This document shows, piece after piece, positions 39,106 through 49,293 of a stretch of 64,000 bases of DNA. Under the pieces are notes generated by a model. The model saw only the letters and a program-made list of their open reading frames with translations, ran no database searches and was not told where the DNA came from. Position 1 is the stretch's first letter. Every line of letters begins with the position of its first letter. Source of the DNA: Gordonibacter urolithinfaciens (lineage in GTDB: Bacteria > Actinomycetota > Coriobacteriia > Coriobacteriales > Eggerthellaceae). The stretch lies in the NCBI RefSeq assembly GCF_900199375.1, contig NZ_LT900217.1, forward strand, positions 434,001-498,000, written 5' to 3'. Both the position numbers and the translations under genes were made by a program.

Positions 39106-40942
39106 TCATCGGCTTTCATCCTCAAGGCCGAGGTAAGAATGCCAGAATTCTTCGGAAGTAAGATAAGGCAAGGCGTTGCGATACTCCAATGCCACCTCTT
39201 TTTTGCGCACTGCATACTCGCGTTTTAAAGAGCGATAGCGTTTCCTCAAGCCAAGATACCGTTCACGATCCATGGTACGAATATGCCCCTTTTTCCCTTC
39301 AGCGTCAAAGGCGACGAGTGTGTTTCGACGCATGGTTTTCCAGCCGGGATAAGCACCGCGGCTGTAATAAACCGAGGCCGGCTTGCTGGACAGAAGTACA
39401 TCGGGCAGCATATGCCGGTCATGGGGGATCGCTTCAAGCAACTTCAAGAACATGTTGCGTCTATCAGGGGTTCCCAGATAGGCATGATCGATATCGACTT
39501 GGCTCATTATGTTCTTATCAAGCTCCGTAATCGACACAAGGCATTCGTTTTTGGCACCGTTTCGCTTCATAAGCGCTTCACCATTGATCTTTGCCAAGTA
39601 GTCGGGACCTTTAAGATAGTCTTCCAATCCGTCAAGCAAGAGCTCGGCGCTTTCATAATTCATGGATCGCAAGTAGATGTTGAAAGTACGCGAAAGCCTC
39701 AGCATAAACATATGTTCCGAGCTCTTGTCATCTACGGCAATCATGATCAAGAAGTTCCGTACGTACTGATAGCAATCGACCGAAGCGCGAAAACGCCCTT
39801 CAAAGCTATCGTGCCAAACACTAATCCCGCTCATGCACATCATGGTCGGTTGGCAACGCATTCCATACTCAACATCATCGCAGCGAATAAACAGGGGCAG
39901 CGGTAAACCGTGTCTGCGAATAGCTGTCACAGGAATGCAGCAAAACCACCAAGCTCCATAGGCATTTGCAACCTCTACGTTGATAGTTTCGTTTTTAACC
40001 AAATCATGAATTCGATCAACATGGAGATCGGGTTTGATCTTGTCGTAGATACCGTCCTTTCGAACAAGAGCGACATCTTCGTATTGCAAGGCGGGCTGAT
40101 CGATCGAAAGCATGGCGCCATTCAGAAAAGCGTCTCTGTACTTATCATTAACGAGCGAAAGCAGGTTAAAAGCGCGTTTAAAGCTTTCAGGAGAAACACA
40201 GACATCATCGTCCATGAGCAACACATGCGTAGCATTGCTTCCAAGAGCGGCCAGCATACCACGGGCAAAACCGCCCGCGCCGCCGGTGTTGGCGTTGGGG
40301 ATAACCGTCACCCCCTCATCGCTCAGATCTTCCGCATCAAGAGTGCGCCCGTTGTCGACAACATACATGTGAAAAGATTTCGAAATCGGCTCATCGCTCC
40401 CGAGCACTTCCCGCTTAATAGCCTTAATGTTGGGAATGACGAATTCCTCTTTTCGAAAAGTCGTGGTGCAGAGCGCCAGCCGCACCGCGCGAACGGCAGA
40501 TTCTTCAACCTCAGTGAAGAACCTCGCACTGCGAACGAATGAGGTTCCACCTGATTTGATGACGAACGAGACAAGCGGAGCGTCGCTTTCTGGCAGCTCC
40601 ATCACATAGGAACAAAAATCCTCACTCTGCCCGCACGCTAAAAGCGGCATCGAATCTATCGAAGCAACATCGGCATCCTCGCGAAGCTCTGCAAAAAAAA
40701 ATATCACATGCATCTCCCGCAACTTCGAGCTCAAGTTTAATAACTCCGACGCTGGTATAGCGTTTCCACTTTTCTAGGGAAAGCGCATTGAAATACGTGG
40801 AGAAATCCACCGTTCCCGAAAAAGAAAGAGCACCTGTATCCTTATCGTAAGCAGCGCTTTCGGCGCGGTAATACAACTCGGGATATCCGCTCGCAAAATC
40901 ATCGGTCCGAACCAACACATTAGCCAAAGGAGCCTTCTGCAT
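39106..40942 (-). pseudogene. GlfT2-like galactofuranosyltransferase-type GT2, frameshifted in an A9/T9 run
   Basis: Two overlapping frames encode one protein. The N-terminal beta-sandwich (to residue about 80; TVDFSTYFNALSLEKWKRYT) ends in the T9 run at 40693-40701 (A9 on the plus strand). The GT2 domain follows in the next frame (FRKEEFVIPNIKAIKREVL, VVDNGRTLD, NTGGAGGFARGMLAAL, HVLLMDDDVCVSPESF with the DDD metal motif). Removing one T gives a continuous product reading DIFFAELRED. The start is uncertain: ATG 40942 is used, and earlier non-ATG codons up to about 40970 are possible. Relatives polymerise galactofuranose, but no UDP-galactopyranose mutase gene is in the window, so the donor is unclear. 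Whether the gene is off, phase-variable or a sequencing artefact is open. Confidence 0.8.
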
Positions 40943-41001
40943 AGCAATCTCACTCTCACACGATCTCAACGCTTTTCCCAGCTCTTGTTTTGCCCCGAGC
41001 C

Positions 41002-42786
41002 CTAAAAAGACGCAACTTGGAAGTAGCCTGACCCCTGGTCGAGGTTCTTGTTGAAATACGGGTCGCCCTTGCTGCGAAGACCCGGCCATTTCTCGTCGAA
41101 GTAAGCAATATCTGCCTCTGAAAAATCGAGAGCGTTCAGGCTGTTGTCATAACGCTCTCGTGGGCTCTTCTCCTCGCATTCCACCTTGACAGTGGGCGTT
41201 TGGACGATACGGTAGCCCAAATTACGAAGGCGCAAGCAGTAGTCGGCCGTCCCGACATCTCCTTCGAACCGCTCGTCGAATCCTCCTGCCTCGAAGAATG
41301 CCTTGGCAGGGGTGACCAAGCCTTGGTAACCGACTGCGCTGCAATTCTGGAAAGCGCGCATGTTACACTGGTATCCGGGGAAGTCATCAGGATAGCCACG
41401 ATAAAGCGGCATTATCCGCTTTGAAGTGATCGCAATACCAAAACACTTAGTCATACCGTCCGCATAGAGGGTTTTCGGCGCAACTGCGCCAATGCCCCGC
41501 AGCGAGCACATGCCGATAAGCTGCTCGAGTGGCTCAGGAGTTAAAAAAGAGCAACTATCGTCCATGAACAAGAGGTAATCGCCTGTCGCCGAACGCGCTC
41601 CTCTGTTAAAGCACTCAAACAATCTTTGATCTTCGCTTGCGATAACATAGCTCCCTTGAGCAACGAACTCCTCTGGCAAAACGCCTCTATTCGGAACAAC
41701 CATAATCAGCTCGCATCGGTCGAAGCTGTTCGTCTGCTCAAACCACTCGACGAAGCGAGCGACAGCAAGTCTTTCGCAGCCGCACCTTACCACGACCGAT
41801 ATCTTTTGATCGCCTGAAACGCCAAACCAGAGATTGTAAAGGCTCGCAACCCCAGATGCAATGATGTCCGCATCGAGCGAACCTCTCTTCAGCTGGTTTT
41901 GTATGGCCAGTCGAGCCGACCTTCTGCTGTAAGGTTTCGAATCGGGGTTCGTTGCCGTTGAGGCGTCGCTGATGCGCCAATGGTAGAGCACTTTCTGCAC
42001 ACCGTAAACCTTGCGCGCCTGACTGGTTGCATATAACAGCATATTGTAGTCTTGCGATCCGTCATAACGAGCATCAGGAGCGGGCATGCCGTTTACAATG
42101 CTCCTGCGAATGGTCATGAGATGCATAATATAGTTTTTCGAAAGCAGCAATTCCGGAGAAAACGATGGTTTGAACAAAGGGCTCAGATGGCGAAAACCCC
42201 CTCTGTCTTCCATAACCATGTCTTCGTCGCAGTACAAAACGTCTATGCTACTATCACGATTTAGCGCGGAAGCATACTCGAACAGGGTGTCGGACTCGAT
42301 AAAGTCGTCATGATCCAAAAAACAAACGAAGTCGCCTTCTGCGGCCGCTAACCCACAGTTGGTATTCTCGGTAATGCCGCGGTTGCCCTCAAGCTCAACG
42401 AGCTTCACTCGATCATCGAGCTTAGCATATGCCTGCAAAGCCGCTTTCAATTCGGGATCCTCCGGTGAGGCGTTAATCAGCACCAGCTCGAGATTGCCGT
42501 AAGTCTGCCCCAACACCGAATCTGCCATATCACGAAGATATGGCAGAGGAGTTTTGTACAAGGGAACTATGAAGCTAAACGTAGGCTCCCAAGAAAAGCG
42601 TGAGCCTCTCTGGTTCGCAAGATCCACGCCTTTTGCTCGATGGCGCTCAAACCAGTCGGCATAGCGAGCATCGGTCCATGCGTCAATAGGAAAGAACTCC
42701 GGATGCACATCCGCATGGACAAAGGCGTAACATCGCTCTTTCAATTTTGACAGCATCCCCATTTTGTCTCCCAGATAGCGCTTCAT
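41002..42786 (-). CDS. Glycosyltransferase with two GT2-like domains
   Basis: 594 residues. First GT2 domain at about residues 68-280: FSFIVPLYKTPLPYLRDMADSVL, LELVLINASPEDPELKAAL and the metal motif CFLDHDDFIESDTLF. The second GT2-like domain, at about 330-560, is degenerate at the equivalent place (YLLFMDDSCSFLTPEPL). The family includes rhamnosyl- and other sugar transferases of long polysaccharides. It is clearly related to the first GT2 domain of the protein at 49294 (shared FLDHDD and LLYCDED-type segments). Together with rmlC and rmlB upstream it forms one minus-strand unit, so a rhamnosyltransferase role is reasonable. Confidence 0.85.
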   Translation of the reverse strand: MKRYLGDKMGMLSKLKERCYAFVHADVHPEFFPIDAWTDARYADWFERHRAKGVDLANQRGSRFSWEPTFSFIVPLYKTPLPYLRDMADSVLGQTYGNLELVLINASPEDPELKAALQAYAKLDDRVKLVELEGNRGITENTNCGLAAAEGDFVCFLDHDDFIESDTLFEYASALNRDSSIDVLYCDEDMVMEDRGGFRHLSPLFKPSFSPELLLSKNYIMHLMTIRRSIVNGMPAPDARYDGSQDYNMLLYATSQARKVYGVQKVLYHWRISDASTATNPDSKPYSRRSARLAIQNQLKRGSLDADIIASGVASLYNLWFGVSGDQKISVVVRCGCERLAVARFVEWFEQTNSFDRCELIMVVPNRGVLPEEFVAQGSYVIASEDQRLFECFNRGARSATGDYLLFMDDSCSFLTPEPLEQLIGMCSLRGIGAVAPKTLYADGMTKCFGIAITSKRIMPLYRGYPDDFPGYQCNMRAFQNCSAVGYQGLVTPAKAFFEAGGFDERFEGDVGTADYCLRLRNLGYRIVQTPTVKVECEEKSPRERYDNSLNALDFSEADIAYFDEKWPGLRSKGDPYFNKNLDQGSGYFQVASF

Positions 42787-42795
42787 GCACTCTCG

Positions 42796-43389
42796 TTAGC
42801 GCTTCAACGATGCGAAGCCCTCGTTGACCTTATCTTTATCGCTTAGCACAACCTTGGTGGGATCAAAAACGGAATCTCCTTGCAAGGCGGGCCATGTGAT
42901 ACCAATATCCGGATCGTTCCAAATTAGACCGCCTTCGTCATTAGGATGATAGACATCGTCGCATTTATAGCAGAACTCGGCTATGTCGGACAGCACGAGA
43001 AAACCATGCGCGAATCCACGCGGGATAAAGAACTGCCGCCGGTTCTCAGCCGAGATCAAGACCCCTTCCCATCTACCGTAAGTGGGACTATTAGGCCTAA
43101 GATCGACAGCGACGTCGAAGACCTCGCCCGATACGACACGCACCAACTTGGACTGAGGATGCTCTTTCTGGAAATGAAGGCCTCGCAGCACGCCCTTGAC
43201 TGATGACGATTGGTTGTCTTGCACAAACACAGCATCGATACCGCCGGCAACGAAATCTGCATGCTTGTAGGTTTCCATAAAGTAACCGCGCGAGTCGCCA
43301 AAAGACTCGACATCAACAACAATGACACCTTCGATAGAGGTCTCGGTAAACGTGAAATTGCCGGATCGAACCGTATCGCCCGCTGCCAT
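42796..43389 (-). CDS. rfbC: dTDP-4-dehydrorhamnose 3,5-epimerase
   Basis: 197 residues from ATG 43389 (MAAGDTVRSGNFTFTETSIE), with GGGAGG upstream; the frame is open further upstream into the rmlB gene end. RmlC motifs: FGDSRGYFMETYKHADF, FVQDNQSSSVKGVLRGLHFQ (catalytic His in RGLHFQ), FDVAVDLRPNSPTYGRWEG, FIPRGFAHGFLVLSD and YHPNDEGGLIWNDPDIGI. It makes dTDP-4-dehydro-L-rhamnose, the third step of dTDP-rhamnose synthesis. It lies 10 bases downstream of rmlB. Confidence 0.95.
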   Translation of the reverse strand: MAAGDTVRSGNFTFTETSIEGVIVVDVESFGDSRGYFMETYKHADFVAGGIDAVFVQDNQSSSVKGVLRGLHFQKEHPQSKLVRVVSGEVFDVAVDLRPNSPTYGRWEGVLISAENRRQFFIPRGFAHGFLVLSDIAEFCYKCDDVYHPNDEGGLIWNDPDIGITWPALQGDSVFDPTKVVLSDKDKVNEGFASLKR

Positions 43390-43399
43390 TCTATCCTCC

Positions 43400-44445
<1,046 letters not shown>

Positions 44446-44686
44446 CTCAATATGCAAAACCCATGGCACTTTCCACGCAAAGTGCTCCAACGGGCATATG
44501 AGTGAGCGGACCTCCTGCTAGCCCGACTACCGGGGTCAGCCCGACCGCCGCCCCAACCCCAACCCGACCCCTTCTCGTTGCGATACGCGAAAGTAATGTA
44601 AACGCCTGCAAAGCGAATATTGCATGCTATCATACTGCAATTGCGGCTTTTATAAGAAAAGGAGAAGAGGGAGGGCTTCGAGCTAC

Positions 44687-45464
44687 ATGAGCTTTTCGAA
44701 AACGTCGTTGAAGCGCAATTGGTTCATTCTCACGTCCCTTGTCTCAAAGGACTTCAAGCTCAAGTATCGTCGCAGCGTCTTGGGCGTTGCCTGGTCGGTT
44801 TTAAACCCACTGCTCATGATGATTGTGCTTGCCGCAGTCTTCTCGGTCGTTTTCCGAGGAACCATCGAACCGTTTCCCGTCTATCTGATTCTCGGACAAA
44901 CGCTGTTTACCTTCATGTCAGATGCCACGTCAGGCGCCATGGGTTCCATCATCGAGTCCGCTCCGCTCATAAAAAAGATACGAATCAACAAGATGCTCTT
45001 CCCGCTGGAGAAGGTGATGTTTGCCCTTCTTAACTTCGCCATCTCTCTTATTGCGGTAGCCATAGTCATGGTTTTCTTTCAAGTTGTCCCAACTTTCAAT
45101 ATCTTGCTATTGCCCGTGCTTTTGGCATACCTTTTTATGTTTAGCTTGGGGCTCGGTTTACTACTCGCAGCACTGTCGGTTTTTTTTTCGCGACATCATG
45201 CATTTGTGGGGTGTCATTCTCACGGCATGGACCTATGCGACACCTCTTTTCTACTCTATCGAGATCCTTCCCGATTGGATGGTCTCCGTGATGCAGTTCA
45301 ACCCTATGTATTATTACGTCACTTACTTCCGCGAGATTGCCATGTGGGGAACAACACCGGGTCTTACAGAAAACCTCATCTGCTTCGGATGTGGAGCCGT
45401 TGCGCTCGCTTTAGGGCTACTTGTATTTCGCAAGCAGCAAAAGAAATTCATATTGTACGTTTAG
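44687..45464 (+). pseudogene. Wzm-type polysaccharide ABC transporter permease, frameshifted in a T9 run
   Basis: The first frame encodes a typical ABC-2 permease: KDFKLKYRRSVLGVAWSVLNPLLMMIV, then membrane segments and SDATSGAMGSIIESAPLIKKIRINKMLFPLEKV. At the T9 run 45180-45188 the frame is lost, and the rest (FFRDIMHLWGVILTAWTYATPLFY, MQFNPMYYYVTYFREIAMWG) continues in the +1 frame. Taking out one T restores one protein of about 258 residues with six membrane segments. Unrepaired, translation runs on to 45487 with about 100 unrelated residues. It pairs with the ATPase that starts 15 bases after the intact end. It may be phase-variable, corrected by slippage, or a sequencing error. Confidence 0.85.
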
Positions 45465-45479
45465 AGACGAGAGATCATT

Positions 45480-47321
45480 ATGCCTGAAAACGTTAACACA
45501 TCGGCTCTTTCGCTCGACAGCTCTGAGACCTCCAAACCCGTTGATAACCGCCCAGACATGGTCAGGGTAGACCATGTTTCCATGGTTTTCAACATGGCGT
45601 CCGAGCAATTGAACAGCTTGAAGGAATACCTCATCAAAATTGCGCGACGGGAATTGTTCTTTGAGGGGTTCACAGCGCTCGATGACATATCGTTCGTTGT
45701 GAAAAAGGGGGATGTTTTCGGCATAATTGGCACCAATGGATCTGGTAAGTCCACAATGCTAAAAATAATCGCGGGTGTTTTGGAGCCTACGAAAGGGCAT
45801 TGCGAGATCAACGGCAACATTGCGCCCCTTATCGAGCTTGGCGCCGGATTCGATACGGAATTATCCGCGAGAGAGAATATCTATCTTAACGGTGCGTTAC
45901 TCGGCTATTCAAAAGATTTCATCGATGAGCACTTCGAAGAAATCGTCTCTTTTGCAGAAGTGGAAAAGTTTCTTGACATGCCACTTAAAAACTATTCGTC
46001 GGGAATGGTGGCGCGCATTGCATTCGCCATTGCCACCGTGATCGTTCCCGAAATCCTTGTGGTAGACGAAGTGCTCTCTGTAGGCGATTTCATGTTCCAG
46101 AAAAAATGCGAGGACCGCATCAGCGAGCTTATCGAAAAGCACGGCGTTACAGTTCTCATCGTCTCGCACAGCAACGAGCAAATAGCCCGATTATGCAACA
46201 AAGCAATCTGGATCGAAAAGGGCCATACACGCATGCTGGGAGATTCAGAATCAATCTGTCGCGTCTACGGCGGCCTTGGAGGTAGGTCCGGCAGCTCAAA
46301 AGCCGAAAAGATGGTATTTGACGCTCTTAGAGAGTCTGATCATTTCGAAATACCCGACAATACGCTTATCAAAATACATGGGGAAAGTGCCGACGGAACA
46401 AATGTAAAGATGGCGCTTCGCGGAAGAAAAGATACCGATACCCATACGGTCATCATCGCTTGCGGAACCACGCATGTTAACGCAGTTATGGCGAACCCTC
46501 TGGGAGGAGCTCTTGGAGCTCCAATCATCACAACAAAGCCCGATGAACTCTCAGAAGCAGCTGAACGCCTACTGTACGACTACAAGCCAGAACAGATTAT
46601 CACAATCGACTGCGGGCGCTGCGCTTCGAAAGCCTTCGAGGTGTTACATCGCTTGCCATGGCATCCAGCCATCACTGCGATCGAAAACAACGACGGCAAC
46701 ACTTGGGATATGTCAATGAAGCTGTATGAGTATGGCCTGAAGCGAGGGCTTTGGTCCAATGAGGCCTCTTTGATTCGACTCGACAACAATCCCGAATCGC
46801 TTGTCGCCTCACCGTTTCTCTATGATTCTAAATGTCCGCTTTTTGTCGCATCGAACAACATGGATATCGATGTCAAGGACTTTAAAGAAACGCTCGCTCG
46901 AGGATCGATAACGCACCTTGTGGCATTCGGTGCAGAGCCATTTGATACGTTGGACAGCAAGATAGTCTCGCAGGGAATAGCTATCGAACGTATCGCTGCC
47001 GGCAATCAAGCAGCATCATGCTTCGCCATTACTGCTTGGGTCTATGACCGCATGAAAAGGGCACGCGGCAGGGTTGATGAACTTTGCGTCGCCACTCTGT
47101 CCCTTGCCCAATGGCCAGAGCTGCTTGCTTGCGGATGCTACACCTCACAACGACCGAGCGTATTACTACTTGAAGACAATACGAATTTGGACAGCATAGC
47201 CCAATGCCTACAATTCGTACGGGATCGCAAAGACGATCTGCAGGCCATAGTCTCGATAGGCAACCAGCTGGCACTTGGAGAAACCGAACTCCAGATGCTC
47301 TGTTACGAACTTGAATACTAA
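45480..47321 (+). CDS. Wzt-type polysaccharide ABC transporter ATPase fused to a CWB2-like domain
   Basis: 613 residues. The ATPase domain (about 25-265) has Walker A GTNGSGKST (84-92), signature NYSSGMVARIAFA (171-183), Walker B EILVVDEVLSVGD and the switch His in VSHSNEQIA. It is closest to TagH/Wzt exporters of teichoic acid and O-antigen type polymers. From about residue 321 to the end lies a region resembling cell wall-binding repeat 2 (CWB2): VIIACGTTHVNAVMANPLGG, ALGAPIITTKPDELSE, EQIITIDCGRCASKAFEVL. CWB2 domains are normally outside the cell on S-layer proteins, while this protein has no membrane segment or signal. It ends 4 bases into the convergent rfbD. Confidence 0.85.
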   Translation: MPENVNTSALSLDSSETSKPVDNRPDMVRVDHVSMVFNMASEQLNSLKEYLIKIARRELFFEGFTALDDISFVVKKGDVFGIIGTNGSGKSTMLKIIAGVLEPTKGHCEINGNIAPLIELGAGFDTELSARENIYLNGALLGYSKDFIDEHFEEIVSFAEVEKFLDMPLKNYSSGMVARIAFAIATVIVPEILVVDEVLSVGDFMFQKKCEDRISELIEKHGVTVLIVSHSNEQIARLCNKAIWIEKGHTRMLGDSESICRVYGGLGGRSGSSKAEKMVFDALRESDHFEIPDNTLIKIHGESADGTNVKMALRGRKDTDTHTVIIACGTTHVNAVMANPLGGALGAPIITTKPDELSEAAERLLYDYKPEQIITIDCGRCASKAFEVLHRLPWHPAITAIENNDGNTWDMSMKLYEYGLKRGLWSNEASLIRLDNNPESLVASPFLYDSKCPLFVASNNMDIDVKDFKETLARGSITHLVAFGAEPFDTLDSKIVSQGIAIERIAAGNQAASCFAITAWVYDRMKRARGRVDELCVATLSLAQWPELLACGCYTSQRPSVLLLEDNTNLDSIAQCLQFVRDRKDDLQAIVSIGNQLALGETELQMLCYELEY

Positions 47322-48223
47322 CCCTCTTCTTCTTTCAAATTCTCAAGATACGAACGCAAGGCATCTTGCCACGTACGCATCTCATCGCCAATCGTCTTCG
47401 CCAAATGATCGTTAGATAAAGACGAGTACGCAGGCCTCTCGGCACTTAAAGGAAAACGCTCTTTGTATTCAACGCTGGTCAGCGGTATCTTTTCACAGGG
47501 GATCGCCGCGCCGTCGACCACCGCGCAGGCGAAATCGAACCACGAGCATGTACCTTTGTTGGTGCAGTGGTAAACACCATAATCGTCGGTAGCTGCAATC
47601 TTGAGGATCTCATACGCCAGATCATTGGCAGACGTGGGGTTGCCGAACTGATCGGAAACGACGCTTATCCTCCCCTTCTCATGAGCGAGGCGCATCATAG
47701 TCTTTACAAAATTCTTGCCAACGTAACCATAAAGCCAAGCGGTGCGCACAACGAAAGCCCGTTCGCAAGCAGCACGTGCCAAAATCTCTCCCGCCCACTT
47801 CGTTCGCCCGTAAGCGGAAAGAGGACGAACAGGATCGCTTTCGCTACGCGGTTCCGGGTCAGTTCCCGGAAATACATAATCAGTGGAAACGTGCACGAAC
47901 TTACCTCCGCACGTTTCGCACGCAATCGCCAAATTCTCAGCTCCATATGCATTGACTCGGAATGCTGCTGCCTCGTCGCGTTCACAGCCGTCAACGTTCG
48001 TCACGGCCGCGCAGTTGATCACAAGGTCATAAGGACCCTTTTCGGAGAACCAAGCTGCCACAGCTGCTCTATCGGAGATGTCCAGATTGTCGTAATCTGC
48101 ATAATCTACCCGCGCATCGGCATACAACCGATCTATGGGACCGATTTCTGCAGCCATGGATTCCAAACAACTTCGAAGCTCGTTACCTAACTGCCCTTTC
48201 CCGCCCGTAACGAGAATATTCAA
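47318..48223 (-). CDS. rfbD: dTDP-4-dehydrorhamnose reductase
   Basis: 301 residues. MNILVTGGKGQLGNELRSCL gives the NADPH-binding loop. DYDNLDISDRAAVAAWF, VINCAAVTNVDGCERDEAAAFRVN, FVHVSTDYVFPG and YGRTKWAGEILARAAC (Tyr-x-x-x-Lys) are RmlD hallmarks. It reduces dTDP-4-dehydrorhamnose to dTDP-L-rhamnose, the last step of the pathway. Its 3' end overlaps the convergent wzt by 4 bases, and it follows rfbA by 2 bases. Confidence 0.95.
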   Translation of the reverse strand: MNILVTGGKGQLGNELRSCLESMAAEIGPIDRLYADARVDYADYDNLDISDRAAVAAWFSEKGPYDLVINCAAVTNVDGCERDEAAAFRVNAYGAENLAIACETCGGKFVHVSTDYVFPGTDPEPRSESDPVRPLSAYGRTKWAGEILARAACERAFVVRTAWLYGYVGKNFVKTMMRLAHEKGRISVVSDQFGNPTSANDLAYEILKIAATDDYGVYHCTNKGTCSWFDFACAVVDGAAIPCEKIPLTSVEYKERFPLSAERPAYSSLSNDHLAKTIGDEMRTWQDALRSYLENLKEEEG

Positions 48224-48225
48224 GC

Positions 48226-49128
48226 CTAATCACGCTCCTTATGGGAAATGATCTTGCCTTCGGCAACCTTCCTCAAGTGTTGACCGTAAACCGACTTTCC
48301 ATATTTTGCAGCCGCATCAAGAAGGCGATCCTTGTCAATCCAGCCATTCTGGAACGCTATCTCTTCCACTACAGACACCGAAAGTCCTTGGCTGCGCTCA
48401 ACTGCTCTCACAAATTCGGAAGCCTCGTAGAGCGACTCCATGGTTCCCGTATCAAGCCAAGCATATCCGCGGCCCAACGTAACGACATTGAGAGACCCGC
48501 CCTCTAAATACATTTGGTTGAGGGTAGTTATCTCGAGCTCCCCTCTCGCAGAGGGCTTGACCCGCTTCGCCAGTTCGCAAACACGGTTATCATAAAAATA
48601 CAAGCCCGTGACTGCATAATTAGACTTTGGATGCTCCGGCTTCTCCTCGATAGACACCGCATTGAAGTCCTCGTCGAATTCCACTACCCCAAAACGCTCA
48701 GGGTCATCTACATGGTAGCCAAACACCGTAGCCCCGCCCTCTCGTTCAGCGCTTGCAACCGCATCCCGTAAATGACGTCCCAAACCGTTGCCGTAGAAGA
48801 TGTTGTCGCCCAGTACGAGCGCGCAACTATCACCGGCAATAAAATCTTCGCCAATAATGAAAGCCTGAGCAAGGCCATCTGGACTAGGCTGCTCCGCATA
48901 GGAAAGACTCACGCCGTAATCCGAGCCATCCCTGAGCAACCGTTCGAAATTCGAGAGATCTTGGGGTGTCGAAATAATAAGGATCTCGCGAATCCCAGCC
49001 ATCATGAGTATCGACAAGGGGTAATAAATCATGGGTTTATCGTACACTGGAAGCAACTGCTTGCTAGTGACCGAAGTCAATGGGTAAAGCCGAGTGCCAG
49101 AGCCTCCAGCCAAAATAATGCCCTTCAT
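48226..49128 (-). CDS. rfbA: Glucose-1-phosphate thymidylyltransferase
   Basis: 300 residues. [18 protein letters not shown] (nucleotide-binding loop), [54 protein letters not shown] and [19 protein letters not shown] are all standard RmlA segments. It makes dTDP-glucose, the entry point for dTDP-rhamnose and, through RmlB and the WecE-like enzyme, probably dTDP-Fuc4N. GAGGAG lies just upstream of the ATG. It shares a 165-base divergent region with the glycosyltransferase at 49294. Confidence 0.96.
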   Translation of the reverse strand: MKGIILAGGSGTRLYPLTSVTSKQLLPVYDKPMIYYPLSILMMAGIREILIISTPQDLSNFERLLRDGSDYGVSLSYAEQPSPDGLAQAFIIGEDFIAGDSCALVLGDNIFYGNGLGRHLRDAVASAEREGGATVFGYHVDDPERFGVVEFDEDFNAVSIEEKPEHPKSNYAVTGLYFYDNRVCELAKRVKPSARGELEITTLNQMYLEGGSLNVVTLGRGYAWLDTGTMESLYEASEFVRAVERSQGLSVSVVEEIAFQNGWIDKDRLLDAAAKYGKSVYGQHLRKVAEGKIISHKERD

Positions 49129-49249
49129 TTCGCTCCTCAGATAGACTCACAACCATTACAATTTCGATTTAAATGTTAGCGTACACCAGAAGTTATGTGG
49201 AACAGCTTGATCAAAAGCCACCAAGAAAACCAATCGGCGCTTTTTCTTT

Positions 49250-49255
49250 TATACT
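49250..49255 (+). promoter_or_regulatory. Candidate -10 element before the glycosyltransferase at 49294
   Basis: TATACT at 49250-49255, 38 bases before the start codon, in a T-rich stretch. No good -35 is present at 16-18 bases. The rest of the 49129-49293 gap shows nothing distinct. Confidence 0.3.
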
Positions 49256-49293
49256 AGGAAAGCATGAGCACAATCGACATTTGAGGAAATCGC

